Below are positions 55,591 to 64,000 of a stretch of DNA of 64,000 bases, one piece after another. Source of the DNA: an uncultured Candidatus Saccharibacteria bacterium (GTDB taxonomy: Bacteria; Patescibacteriota; Saccharimonadia; Saccharimonadales; Saccharimonadaceae). The notes below the pieces were generated by a model, which was not told the origin of the DNA, made no database searches, and saw nothing but the letters and a program-made list of their open reading frames with translations. Positions within the stretch are counted from its first letter, which is position 1, and every line of letters begins with the position of its first letter. The DNA lies in contig CAMYUU010000002.1 in the NCBI GenBank assembly GCA_947302355.1, forward strand, positions 1-64,000, in the 5' to 3' direction. Both the position numbers and the translations under genes were made by a program.

Positions 55591-56012
55591 GATAGATTTG
55601 TTTCTATCTCGCGGGTGCCATCGTCATTATAAGAAATTGATATCTTGAAGTGATTTTCAGGAAGAAGATTAGCGACGGATTCGCCCCACTCGATTACGAT
55701 GATATTTTTTGGGTTTTTAAGATTTTCTTCTAAATCTTCGATCATGAGACCTGGTTCAGGGAGTCGGTAAAAGTCGTAGTGTGTGAAAGTTCCGCCATTT
55801 GGTAAAGCATATGATTTAGCAATGGTGAAACTGGGGCTAGTGATGGGTTTTTCAATTTGCAAGCCGTTCGCTAAACCACGCGTGAAAGTGGTTTTGCCGA
55901 CGCCGACATCACCAATCAATTCGATTACCGTAGCGGAATCTTTGGATAATTGGCATTTTTTTGCAAATTCTTTGCCGAAGTCTAGCATTTCTTGTTCGGA
56001 ATTTATTTTCAT
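55584..56012 (-). CDS. tsaE: tRNA t6A biosynthesis ATPase TsaE
   Basis: This 142-residue P-loop ATPase supports the TsaB-TsaD complex in t6A synthesis. Walker A 'IGDVGVGKTTFTRGLANGL', the switch-like 'SPSFTIAKSY' and Walker B/family motif 'THYDFYRLPEPG' with 'IIVIEWGE' are visible. Length is normal. It lies upstream of the short tsaB on the same strand. Its stop codon is part of inverted-repeat element B. The divergent neighbour is murC, with TATAAT boxes facing both ways in the 18-nt gap. Confidence 0.94.
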   Translation of the reverse strand: MKINSEQEMLDFGKEFAKKCQLSKDSATVIELIGDVGVGKTTFTRGLANGLQIEKPITSPSFTIAKSYALPNGGTFTHYDFYRLPEPGLMIEDLEENLKNPKNIIVIEWGESVANLLPENHFKISISYNDDGTREIETNLSM

Positions 56013-56030
56013 TGTATAATAAATTATATC

Positions 56031-57248
56031 ATGAAAGTATATATATCAGGTATATCTGGGACTGGCATGGGGCCGCTAGCGCTTATGGCGAAGCAAGCCG
56101 GCTACGATGTGTGTGGCTCAGATCTTAGTAAGGGTGCAATTTATGATGAGCTTATCAAGGCTGGAATAGAAGTTAAAATAGGTAAGCAAGATGGAGAATT
56201 CTTAAAACAAAAATTAGAAAAGGGACTAGATTGGTTTGTATATACGTCGGCTTTGCCACTAGATCATGCGGAATTGGTTTTGGCGAGTGAGTCTGGAATT
56301 AAATGCACTAAGCGTGATGATTTTACTGCGCATTTAGTAGAACAGTTGGGCTTAAAAATGGTGGCGGTAGCTGGTACGCATGGTAAGACAACGACTACAT
56401 CCATGATTATTTACGTGGCGCGAGAGGCTAAGTTGCCAGCATCTTATATCGTGGGGACTACTTTAGGCTTTGCGCCGAGCGGTGCTTACCACAAAGATGA
56501 TGTCTATTTTATATATGAAGCCGATGAATATGACCGTAATTTTCTAAAGTATCATCCATGGTTGTCTGTGATTCCGGCGGTCTCATATGATCATCCTGAT
56601 ATTTATCCTACGAGACAAGAATACTTGGAGGCATTTGAACAATTTAAATTGCAAAGCCAAAAAGTTATAGAAGAGGGGGTTTATGAAAAAGACATAAAGT
56701 TGGCAGGCGAGAAGCGACGCAAAGATGCGAGTTTAGCGGCGGCGGCGATTATAGAGATGGCACCGAGGATTTCGCGTGATGAGGTTATAGGGTTGCTAAA
56801 TAAGTTTCCGGGTGTGGGTAGAAGGTTTGAGAAGATAGCTGATGGTGTATACACCGATTACGCACACCATCCAGAAGAAATTGTGGCTACAATTGATGTG
56901 GCTAAAGATGAAGCTAGGATTAATCATAAGAAAGGCATAGTGGTGGTTTATCAACCGCATCAGAATACTCGTCAACATAAAGTATTTGATGGATATAAGA
57001 ATGCTTTTGTTGGTGTAGATAAGGTTTTTTGGCTGCCGACTTATTTGACGAGGGAAGACCCGAACCTGGACATCTTGGGACCAAGTGATTTTATTGCAAC
57101 TTTATCCAATTCGGAAGTGGCCGAAGTAGCGGAAGCTAACGATGATTTGTCTGAAAAATTGCATAAGTATCTAGAAGATGGTTATTTGGTATTGTTGATG
57201 TCGGCTGGGCCGGCTGATTTGTGGATTCGGGAAAATTTTGCGGATTAG
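56031..57248 (+). CDS. murC: UDP-N-acetylmuramate--L-alanine ligase
   Basis: This 405-residue Mur ligase adds L-Ala to UDP-MurNAc. The N-terminal domain has 'YISGISGTGMGPLALMAKQAGYDVCGSD', the ATP domain has 'VAGTHGKTTTTSM' and 'YIYEADEYDRNF' (metal and carbamylated-Lys region), then 'VSYDHPDIYPT', and the C-terminal domain has 'YAHHPEEIVATI'. It is shorter than E. coli MurC (491). An Mpl-type ligase is the alternative, but 'DYAHHPEEI' and the length suit MurC. The track start is replaced by ATG 56031. murB lies 3 kb away, on the other strand. Confidence 0.9.
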   Translation: MKVYISGISGTGMGPLALMAKQAGYDVCGSDLSKGAIYDELIKAGIEVKIGKQDGEFLKQKLEKGLDWFVYTSALPLDHAELVLASESGIKCTKRDDFTAHLVEQLGLKMVAVAGTHGKTTTTSMIIYVAREAKLPASYIVGTTLGFAPSGAYHKDDVYFIYEADEYDRNFLKYHPWLSVIPAVSYDHPDIYPTRQEYLEAFEQFKLQSQKVIEEGVYEKDIKLAGEKRRKDASLAAAAIIEMAPRISRDEVIGLLNKFPGVGRRFEKIADGVYTDYAHHPEEIVATIDVAKDEARINHKKGIVVVYQPHQNTRQHKVFDGYKNAFVGVDKVFWLPTYLTREDPNLDILGPSDFIATLSNSEVAEVAEANDDLSEKLHKYLEDGYLVLLMSAGPADLWIRENFAD

Positions 57249-57277
57249 AAAAAAGACTTAAACATAGTGATAATGTG

Positions 57278-57306
57278 TTGACAATGAAAATGCCTTTGTT
57301 TATAAT
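57278..57306 (+). promoter_or_regulatory. Promoter of giant surface gene 57327
   Basis: Full consensus TTGACA (57278-57283), 17 nt, TATAAT (57301-57306), with a leader of ~14 nt containing AAGGAT. Confidence 0.92.
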
Positions 57307-57326
57307 AAAAGGCATAAGGATTTTGG

Positions 57327-60300
57327 ATGGTGAATTTAAAAGTATTTAGATTATTGCGCAAAAAAACTTTGTTACGATTATCTGTCTTTAGTTTGGCGAT
57401 TGTGATGTTTTGTTGCTTGATTGGGAATATGTTTTTACAGCAAGGGCAAAATGTTTTTGCTGATGATGTTCCTAAATGGGCTAGAATTTGGTATAGCGAA
57501 GACTCTGATGACAAGGCATGGTTTTATAATAGCTATGGGAACTGGGACTACACCCATCTTTATTATGTTTGCTTTAGCCAAAATAGAAACGATACGAGCT
57601 GTACTTCTAATTATACGCTAGCTTTTTGTTCTCAGCCAAATTCATTAATTCCGGCCAATATCGAGTATAGTCCTGATACTTGGTACAGCACAGAGACATA
57701 TAGTCATAATAAGGTGAAATTGTTGTTGTATATCTATTACTATCGTGGTAGTGTAACTGCGGCGGGCCAGGCAAAGAAGGAGATATTTGATGATGGGGGT
57801 TGGGATGTCAGCAACTGGAAGAAGTTGTATGGCTATGTACATGCGGCGCTCGGATATCTATACGATGGTGGGGCAGGTGGCTTAGAGGACGGATATATGG
57901 ATAATGCGTCTTGGCTTGACGATTTTAGGAGAATTTCTAATATGCTCGGAAATTATATTAATAACAATGCTACGGTTTGGCAGCAAGCGAAAACTTTTAC
58001 TTTGTATAGGACGAAAGGAGGGGATGATTATCAGGATATTATGTGGATTGAGCCGGGGGATGTGACTTTGACTGGCGTAGCAGTGGATACTGATGGAAAT
58101 AGGATTTCTGGGCTTAGTAATGTTACTTCTACTGTAGAGTTTAATAGCTCAGCGTCGATTACTGCGGGCTCCAAGGCTGGTTGGACATTTAAGGGATGGC
58201 GGACGAGTGCTGAGAGTGGTACACCTTCTGGTAGTTCGAGTTATACCGTGAGTCATTTAACTGCCAATACTACTGTTTATGCGGTGTATGAATATAAGGC
58301 TTTTCAAGCAAAGGCTGAAGTTTCTGATGCTTCGACCGGATATGTAGTTGAAAATAGTACATCTAAAACTATGACTTGCACTGATACTGGAGATGGTTGT
58401 TCGGTCAGTTTTTCCTTTTATCTAAAAAGGGTAGCTGGTTCGGATGGCGATGGTACTAAATATAGTACGGATAGAGTAGGTACATCTGGTTCTTGGGCTG
58501 ATAAAGATACTGATAAGTCAGTGACCCCATCTAGTAGTGGTGATAAAGTAGTGACATATAATGAAAAGATAAAAGCCGGTCAGAGGATATGCTATAGAAT
58601 GGTTTATTATCCACACGGAAGTTACGGTGCAGATACGACGAAGACGGTTTCGGCTTGTGCTTATGCGGTAGGGACTTTTGAGTCGAGCATAAAGATTGAG
58701 GCGAAAAAGAATAATGATCCATATCGGATAACTGACATTTATGCAAAACCTACTGATAAGATTTATTTGAAAGGAACGTATACACCGACGGCACAATATG
58801 GATCCGATTTAAAGCCGGCTATTGTGAGTGTGGGGAATAGTAGTAACAAGGAAAGCTCGAAGGTGGTTAAAGCTAGGTTTAATACATTGATGGGCACTAA
58901 TCCGGGGTGGAAAAATGCTTTTTCCGTAACTTTCAATAGGAGTGGATTTAGTACGCGTAATATTACTGGAACTGATGGCAGTGTAGCTGCGTATGCATCT
59001 GGTGATGATGTTTATTCTACAATAGGATATAGTGATCCGGGTAGCACTTTTACGGCCAAGGCAAAAACCAATGTTAATAATAACACAAAAACCACTCCTA
59101 AAAAAACTGAAATTACTTACAATAGTACAAATGGATTTGTCGTGACAATTAATAATGGATCGATTGAAGCTGCGCTTCAGGTGATGGTGCCATATAACTT
59201 TACGAATTCTACGGAAGTGACGTTTGATCAAGATTTGCCTTTGTATGCTGGGGAGGATATGTCTATTTCTTATGATATTACGACAGGGGTAAGAGACAAT
59301 CCGACGGTCGGTGGTAGTTACGCTACGATTGCGAAAGACGCAAAATGGAAAATACAGATGAGTGTGAATAATGGTCCTTGGCAAGATTTTGGATTGGTAG
59401 AAAATCAAATACTGAATGAAAATGATGCCGAGCTAGACGGTTCTACTAGACATGCTAGTTCTACGGTTGAGATACCCGATGTCAAGGCTGGTACTATGGT
59501 ATGTTTCCGTTCGGCTGTATACCCAGCTTCAAGTGGTGGAGATACTAATATTGACAAAGGTGGCGATAAGGAATGGGCTTACTCTGATTCGAAGTGTTAC
59601 ACCGTAGCCAAAAGACCATCTCTTCAGGTCTGGGGTGGTAACATTTACTCCAATGGCGCAATCACAACTAGCGTAGCAGTAAAGAAAAGGTTGGCTGGCG
59701 AAAGTGACGGTACACATGTCTTTGGCTCATGGGGTGAGTTAGGTATCATTGCGAACGGACAAGTAAAGGGCCTAGCTAGCGGAGCTGGCTATGCTTATAA
59801 TACTGGGGCCAATAATACTGGATTTTGCTTCGTGAGTACATTGTCATTTGCTAACGATAAATGTAATAGTGAAACAACTGGCTCACTAGGAGTTTCATTT
59901 GGAGTACTAGATGATGAAAAGAAATTGATAATAGAAAAGCTAACTAACGCTGAAGACGTTACAAAATATAGTAGCACTGACGAACTTGAAGAAAGAATAG
60001 GTGGAGATTCCGGAATAATACTGGTTGAAAATGATGAAACAGTTAACATAACGAAGCCTATAATATACGACGATACTTATACTAGTTTTGAGTCAATGCC
60101 TAAAGTTGTAATATACGCTAAGAACGTTAATATTAATTGCAATGTAACCCAGATAGATGCCTTAATAATCGCAGAAGATGCAGTAAACACTTGTAGCAAT
60201 ATTTCGGATGTAAATGATCAAGGAAGATCTGTGCAATTGAAAGTTAATGGTGCCATTGTAGCTGATAAACTAATCGCTGGACGTACTTATGGTGCGGGTA

Positions 60301-60440
60301 CTGGCACAAATTCTGGTATCCCAGCTGAGATTATTAACTTTGATCCTTCACTTTATTTGTGGGGCGGAAGTTCGGCGGATGCCAATACTAGTTCTTCTTA
60401 TGAGAATGTATATTCTCGTGAGCTATCGCCTAGATATTGA
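57327..60440 (+). CDS. Giant secreted surface protein, paralog of 61013-63742
   Basis: This 1037-residue protein has a signal peptide ('LRLSVFSLAIVMFCCLIGNMFL'), an N-terminal Tyr/Trp-rich domain (~45-240), an InlB-like repeat (~245-330, 'AGWTFKGWRTSAESG', 'TVYAVYEY'), two paralog-shared domains (~330-715, 'GYVVENSTSKTMTC', 'GQRICYRMVYYPHGSYG') and a C-terminal region (~716-1015) with 'LQVWGGNIYSNGAI' and 'VVIYAKNVNINCNV', resembling right-handed beta structures. Codons 717-1013 are DNA-identical, bar one base seen, to the neighbour gene at 62777-63667. It ends 'YSRELSPRY' with no anchor. The consensus promoter suggests strong expression. Confidence 0.85.
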   Translation: MVNLKVFRLLRKKTLLRLSVFSLAIVMFCCLIGNMFLQQGQNVFADDVPKWARIWYSEDSDDKAWFYNSYGNWDYTHLYYVCFSQNRNDTSCTSNYTLAFCSQPNSLIPANIEYSPDTWYSTETYSHNKVKLLLYIYYYRGSVTAAGQAKKEIFDDGGWDVSNWKKLYGYVHAALGYLYDGGAGGLEDGYMDNASWLDDFRRISNMLGNYINNNATVWQQAKTFTLYRTKGGDDYQDIMWIEPGDVTLTGVAVDTDGNRISGLSNVTSTVEFNSSASITAGSKAGWTFKGWRTSAESGTPSGSSSYTVSHLTANTTVYAVYEYKAFQAKAEVSDASTGYVVENSTSKTMTCTDTGDGCSVSFSFYLKRVAGSDGDGTKYSTDRVGTSGSWADKDTDKSVTPSSSGDKVVTYNEKIKAGQRICYRMVYYPHGSYGADTTKTVSACAYAVGTFESSIKIEAKKNNDPYRITDIYAKPTDKIYLKGTYTPTAQYGSDLKPAIVSVGNSSNKESSKVVKARFNTLMGTNPGWKNAFSVTFNRSGFSTRNITGTDGSVAAYASGDDVYSTIGYSDPGSTFTAKAKTNVNNNTKTTPKKTEITYNSTNGFVVTINNGSIEAALQVMVPYNFTNSTEVTFDQDLPLYAGEDMSISYDITTGVRDNPTVGGSYATIAKDAKWKIQMSVNNGPWQDFGLVENQILNENDAELDGSTRHASSTVEIPDVKAGTMVCFRSAVYPASSGGDTNIDKGGDKEWAYSDSKCYTVAKRPSLQVWGGNIYSNGAITTSVAVKKRLAGESDGTHVFGSWGELGIIANGQVKGLASGAGYAYNTGANNTGFCFVSTLSFANDKCNSETTGSLGVSFGVLDDEKKLIIEKLTNAEDVTKYSSTDELEERIGGDSGIILVENDETVNITKPIIYDDTYTSFESMPKVVIYAKNVNINCNVTQIDALIIAEDAVNTCSNISDVNDQGRSVQLKVNGAIVADKLIAGRTYGAGTGTNSGIPAEIINFDPSLYLWGGSSADANTSSSYENVYSRELSPRY
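59475..60365 (+). repeat. 891-bp direct repeat, copy 1
   Basis: This block recurs at 62777-63667 with no indel (constant offset 3302); by eye I found a single C/T difference (silent). Sequence on both sides diverges at once. Confidence 0.95.
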
Positions 60441-60491
60441 TTTATCCAATTTAATTCTGAGAAAAAGTTGGAAAAATGATGTTGGTTATGC

Positions 60492-60497
60492 TAATAT
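60492..60497 (+). promoter_or_regulatory. -10 of leaderless 60504 gene
   Basis: TATGC-TAATAT, six bases before the ATG. Confidence 0.55.
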
Positions 60498-60503
60498 AGA
60501 AGC

Positions 60504-61016
60504 ATGAGCAAAGGTAAGGTTATATTGGGCAACAGATGGCTGGTTGTTTGTTTTTGCGTTCTTGGTGGTTTGGCTATATTTTTAGCAGTAATAAACATTA
60601 CGATTTGGGTTACAAATTCAAATTATGACGATGGCGGTGAGTTGTCAGAAGAAGAGACTGTGGTAATTGATGATTCGTTTGATGATGGTGTTATTACTGA
60701 TGAAGATTTGCAAGCGTATATCGAAGAAACAAGTCGTAAAATATCGGAAGTTGTAATAGATGATGAAAAGGTAAATATATATAAGGAGAGAGTTGATTAT
60801 CTTGCTAGTAATAGTGAGTTTGGGGTGTTCGCTGACCAGATGATTGCGGATTGCATTGCAATAGACGATATTGAGCAAAGTGTGGATTCTGCAGCTCAGG
60901 TAGCTAATACGGCAAGTGTTTATGGAAAAGATGAAATTGCTGAAAAATATCTGCATATTATGAAACAGAGGATGAAAGATCAGGGTATAAACGAGGAGGT
61001 ACAAGGAATAGGATGA
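60504..61016 (+). CDS. Bitopic membrane protein with acidic, helical exterior, function unknown
   Basis: This 170-residue protein has a short basic start, one membrane helix ('WLVVCFCVLGGLAIFLAVINITIWV') and an acidic extracytoplasmic part ('DDGGELSEEETVVIDDSFDDG') followed by helices ('DLQAYIEETSRKISEVV', 'AEKYLHIMKQRMKDQG'). The architecture recalls 53590-53958. Its stop overlaps the start of the 909-residue surface protein (ATGA), which suggests that it helps its export, folding or retention. Confidence 0.72.
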   Translation: MSKGKVILGNRWLVVCFCVLGGLAIFLAVINITIWVTNSNYDDGGELSEEETVVIDDSFDDGVITDEDLQAYIEETSRKISEVVIDDEKVNIYKERVDYLASNSEFGVFADQMIADCIAIDDIEQSVDSAAQVANTASVYGKDEIAEKYLHIMKQRMKDQGINEEVQGIG

Positions 61017-63742
61017 AAAAGTGGTGTTTGCTAGTTATATTAATAGTAGGATTCTTAGGGGTCTGCATGTCAGCTCCGAGAGTATCAGCAAGTCAATTTA
61101 ATAGTAAGGAGGAGTGTTTAAACGCTAGTGGTGGCAGGCGTGATATCAGTTCGGTAGATTGGGCTTGCGACTGGGTTGGTACTGCTACGGAAACAGTGTG
61201 TGCCTTATGGATTGGCTCCGCTACGAATACTGTTGATCCTATTATTTATACTGATAAAACTTCTGGTAAGGTGACAATAAGATATTATAGAATGTGTTAT
61301 GATGGGACGCTTGGTACGGCGCATATATGGGTAGAAAATGATAATGGCGCGATAGATGATAGCATGAATATGAATGGAGGGACTTGGAATAATCCTAAAC
61401 ATATTGATACCCAGCTTGATGTAGGTAAGTTTATTAGTGGTATTAGTAGTACCGAAGTGACACACGACGGCAAAGTGTATAATGAATATTCCCGCTGGGT
61501 AAAGGTGGGAAGGCAGAGTGAGACTGCATCTAGCTGTGACGCTTACTCGGGGGCTTGTTCAGAGATGAATGAGCTAGTGCGAGTGCGGATATTAAAAAAA
61601 TCATTTCAGGCGAAAGCGGATGTATCTGATTCTTCAACTGGATACGTAGTTAATGGAAGTACATCTAAAACCGTGACTTGCAATAATGCGATGGACGGTT
61701 GCTCGGTTGGTTTTTCTTTTTATATAAAAAAGATTTCTGGGTCGAGCAGCGATGATACTACTTATGGTACGGAAAAAATAGGTCCGTCTGGTTCTTGGAC
61801 TGGTGTTGAATCGAATAAATCATCTACCGCTTCTAGTGGTGGTACGGAAGTGGCGACGTACAGTGCGACAATAAAGGCTGGTCAGAGGATATGCTATAGA
61901 ATGAACTATCATCCGCACGGAAGTTACGGTGAAAATACGACGAAGACAGTTACGGCTTGCGCCTATGCGGTGGGGGAGTTTAGCTCGAGTATAGATATAA
62001 AAGCAAAAAAACAAAGTAGCAGAAATTATTCTGATAATATGATATATGCAAGGCCTGACGATAAAATTGATTTGCAGGGAACGTATGCGCCGAGGGCTCA
62101 ATATGCAGCTAGTTTGCGCCCGAAAATTGTTGAAGTAAATGGGACTACGAATAGTAGCTCTGGTACTGTGCAATCTAGGTTCAACAGCATAGTGGGTTCA
62201 AATGGATGGAAAAATACTTTTTCGATTAGATTGGACAGGGGCTCTACTGGGTTACTTGTTCAACATAAAGGTGGCACTATTGGCGCTATTGATACCTATA
62301 AATTCATAGCAGGTTATAGCATTAACGCTAAACAGGATCCTGGAAATGCATTAAAGGCTAAAGCGCTTACAAACAATGATGATAGCCATAAGACTGCTCC
62401 TAAAAAATCTACTATTTCTTATGATAAAACGACTGGATTTAAGGTGACGGTTGACCCGAATAGAATTAGTGATGAACTACAAATAGTGGTACCTTATAAT
62501 TTTATTAATTCTACGAAGGTGACTCTTGATGATAATGTGTCTTTATATGCTGGAGAGGCTATGTCCATTTCTTATGATATTGAGACGAGGACGAGGAAGA
62601 ACAATAAGATTGGAAGTACTTACGCTACGATTGTGAGGGGGGCGCAGTGGGAATTACAGATGAGCGCAGATGGTGGTAAGACATGGGAGAAATACGGAAA
62701 GAAGACTAATCAGGTTTTGAATAAAAATGGGAAAATTGATGGTGATTCTATTTCGCTTAAGTCTACTGCTATAGTTCCCGATGTCAAGGCTGGTACTATG
62801 GTATGTTTCCGTTCGGCTGTATATCCAGCTTCAAGTGGTGGAGATACTAATATTGACAAAGGTGGCGATAAGGAATGGGCTTACTCTGATTCGAAGTGTT
62901 ACACCGTAGCCAAAAGACCATCTCTTCAGGTCTGGGGTGGTAACATTTACTCCAATGGCGCAATCACAACTAGCGTAGCAGTAAAGAAAAGGTTGGCTGG
63001 CGAAAGTGACGGTACACATGTCTTTGGCTCATGGGGTGAGTTAGGTATCATTGCGAACGGACAAGTAAAGGGCCTAGCTAGCGGAGCTGGCTATGCTTAT
63101 AATACTGGGGCCAATAATACTGGATTTTGCTTCGTGAGTACATTGTCATTTGCTAACGATAAATGTAATAGTGAAACAACTGGCTCACTAGGAGTTTCAT
63201 TTGGAGTACTAGATGATGAAAAGAAATTGATAATAGAAAAGCTAACTAACGCTGAAGACGTTACAAAATATAGTAGCACTGACGAACTTGAAGAAAGAAT
63301 AGGTGGAGATTCCGGAATAATACTGGTTGAAAATGATGAAACAGTTAACATAACGAAGCCTATAATATACGACGATACTTATACTAGTTTTGAGTCAATG
63401 CCTAAAGTTGTAATATACGCTAAGAACGTTAATATTAATTGCAATGTAACCCAGATAGATGCCTTAATAATCGCAGAAGATGCAGTAAACACTTGTAGCA
63501 ATATTTCGGATGTAAATGATCAAGGAAGATCTGTGCAATTGAAAGTTAATGGTGCCATTGTAGCTGATAAACTAATCGCTGGACGTACTTATGGTGCGGG
63601 TACTGGCACAAATTCTGGTATCCCAGCTGAGATTATTAACTTTGATCCTTCACTTTATTTGTGGGGCAATGATGCAATAAAAACTGATCCTAATTCATCT
63701 TTGGTAAATGTATACCTACGTGAGCTATCGCCTAGATATTAG
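61013..63742 (+). CDS. Giant secreted surface protein, paralog of 57327-60440
   Basis: This 909-residue protein has a signal peptide ('WCLLVILIVGFLGVCMSAPRVSA'), a distinct N-terminal domain (~28-195), then the two domains shared with its paralog at moderate identity ('GYVVNGSTSKTVTC', 'GQRICYRMNYHPHGSYG', 'NFINSTKV...LYAGEAMSISYDIE') and a C-terminal ~297 residues identical to it. It lacks the InlB-like repeat of its paralog. It ends 'YLRELSPRY'. ATGA overlap with 60504-61016 couples translation. The sharp switch from moderate to complete identity suggests recent gene conversion. Confidence 0.85.
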   Translation: MKKWCLLVILIVGFLGVCMSAPRVSASQFNSKEECLNASGGRRDISSVDWACDWVGTATETVCALWIGSATNTVDPIIYTDKTSGKVTIRYYRMCYDGTLGTAHIWVENDNGAIDDSMNMNGGTWNNPKHIDTQLDVGKFISGISSTEVTHDGKVYNEYSRWVKVGRQSETASSCDAYSGACSEMNELVRVRILKKSFQAKADVSDSSTGYVVNGSTSKTVTCNNAMDGCSVGFSFYIKKISGSSSDDTTYGTEKIGPSGSWTGVESNKSSTASSGGTEVATYSATIKAGQRICYRMNYHPHGSYGENTTKTVTACAYAVGEFSSSIDIKAKKQSSRNYSDNMIYARPDDKIDLQGTYAPRAQYAASLRPKIVEVNGTTNSSSGTVQSRFNSIVGSNGWKNTFSIRLDRGSTGLLVQHKGGTIGAIDTYKFIAGYSINAKQDPGNALKAKALTNNDDSHKTAPKKSTISYDKTTGFKVTVDPNRISDELQIVVPYNFINSTKVTLDDNVSLYAGEAMSISYDIETRTRKNNKIGSTYATIVRGAQWELQMSADGGKTWEKYGKKTNQVLNKNGKIDGDSISLKSTAIVPDVKAGTMVCFRSAVYPASSGGDTNIDKGGDKEWAYSDSKCYTVAKRPSLQVWGGNIYSNGAITTSVAVKKRLAGESDGTHVFGSWGELGIIANGQVKGLASGAGYAYNTGANNTGFCFVSTLSFANDKCNSETTGSLGVSFGVLDDEKKLIIEKLTNAEDVTKYSSTDELEERIGGDSGIILVENDETVNITKPIIYDDTYTSFESMPKVVIYAKNVNINCNVTQIDALIIAEDAVNTCSNISDVNDQGRSVQLKVNGAIVADKLIAGRTYGAGTGTNSGIPAEIINFDPSLYLWGNDAIKTDPNSSLVNVYLRELSPRY
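62777..63667 (+). repeat. 891-bp direct repeat, copy 2
   Basis: Second copy of 59475-60365, in the same orientation and frame, 3302 bp apart. Confidence 0.95.
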
Positions 63743-63747
63743 TGTGT

Positions 63748-63753
63748 TATAAT
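63748..63753 (+). promoter_or_regulatory. -10 of leaderless radA
   Basis: TGTGT-TATAAT, six bases before the ATG. Confidence 0.7.
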
Positions 63754-63759
63754 TAACGG

Positions 63760-64000
63760 ATGAAGGCAAAAACACAATTCGTCTGTCAGCAGTGTGGTGC
63801 CACCTATGCGAAATGGGTAGGGCAGTGTACGAATTGTCAGGCTTGGAATTCTTTGGTTGAGCAGGTATTGGAATCCGAAAGTGCGAAAAAGACGGCTCTA
63901 GCTAAGGGACAGGTTTCTGGGAAGAAATTAGATTTTGTAAAAATATCTACGGTAGTACCTTCTGATGCCAAGGCTAGACTATTGACAGAGTTTCCGGATT
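63760..64000 (+). CDS. radA: DNA repair protein RadA, N-terminal part (3' truncated by window)
   Basis: The ORF runs off the right edge after about 80 residues. It begins MKAKTQFVCQQCGATYAKWVGQCTNC and continues 'QAWNSLVEQV', which is the C-x2-C...C-x2-C zinc finger and following segment of RadA/Sms. The family is a RecA-like ATPase that helps branch migration during recombination and, in competent bacteria, integration of transforming DNA, which fits comEC in this window. The ATPase motifs lie outside. The ORF track does not list it. Confidence 0.9.
   Translation, partial: MKAKTQFVCQQCGATYAKWVGQCTNCQAWNSLVEQVLESESAKKTALAKGQVSGKKLDFVKISTVVPSDAKARLLTEFPD

Overview
ORGANISM. The window looks like chromosome of a Candidatus Saccharibacteria (TM7; Patescibacteria/CPR) member. 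Pointers are the compact, low-to-moderate GC layout, a half-length TsaB, a short HrcA, competence and type IV pilus genes, cell-wall genes without a general biosynthetic repertoire, and very large cell-surface proteins built from FISUMP ('CPxxWHLP', 'YWSRS', 'RCL') and InlB-like ('WNTxxDGSG...ITLYAQW') modules. UGA is used as a normal stop, which argues against Gracilibacteria/SR1. No IS element, prophage or CRISPR array was seen. Assignment to Saccharibacteria is inference from family knowledge, not a database result. LAYOUT. 1-4.5 kb: two tandem FISUMP surface proteins, the first cut by the window edge. 4.6-7.9 kb: operon pta-like/glmM/GNAT on the minus strand, then a membrane protein. 8-11.3 kb: dnaK under a double CIRCE, a P1-family peptidase and a FISUMP pseudogene. 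11.4-15 kb: ruvB, a bPH membrane protein, a prepilin, two paralogous small proteins and tRNAs. 15.2-25 kb: pyrC, comEC, yebC, pyrG, pilB, a methyltransferase, tRNAs and a surface protein. 25-30 kb: aspS, a CBS protein, a DsbA-like protein and small ORFs. 30-34 kb: a DivIC-like protein, a three-gene pilin/PilX-like cluster and tRNA-fMet. 34-38.4 kb: a flavoprotein operon, a lamin-tail surface protein and an NMP kinase. 38.5-40.3 kb: hrcA-grpE and bL25. 40.3-44.7 kb: a PfkB-like/class I aldolase fusion, two tRNAs, tpiA and a PMM-like HAD. 44.8-51 kb: GC-richer secreted or membrane proteins. 51-57 kb: murB-folD, a fibro-slime cluster, tsaB/tsaE and murC. 57.3-63.7 kb: two giant surface paralogs sharing an essentially identical 891-bp 3' block. 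63.76 kb to end: 5' part of radA. EXPRESSION. Two styles of gene start are visible. In about two dozen genes a TATAAT-like -10, usually as TATGN-TATAAT, lies exactly 5-7 nt before the start codon, which predicts leaderless mRNAs. The others have TTGACA-17-TATAAT-like promoters, Shine-Dalgarno sites and hairpin terminators. The heat-shock genes form a closed circuit: HrcA is encoded here and CIRCE operators overlap both the hrcA and dnaK promoters, with the -35 hexamer in the CIRCE loop. MOST UNUSUAL. (1) A family of elements with a conserved GC-rich core, flanked at each locus by a different ~18-23 bp inverted repeat made of local sequence; copies sit in frame inside pyrG and murB, between tsaE and tsaB, and a probable relative sits inside aspS. 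(2) The pervasive leaderless-start module. (3) A fusion of a degenerate PfkB-type kinase domain with class I FBP aldolase. (4) Odd tRNAs: C33 in tRNA-Arg(UCU), an initiator tRNA with only two of the three hallmark G:C pairs, and tRNA-Ile(UAU). (5) Short ORFs and structured RNAs missed by the ORF track.
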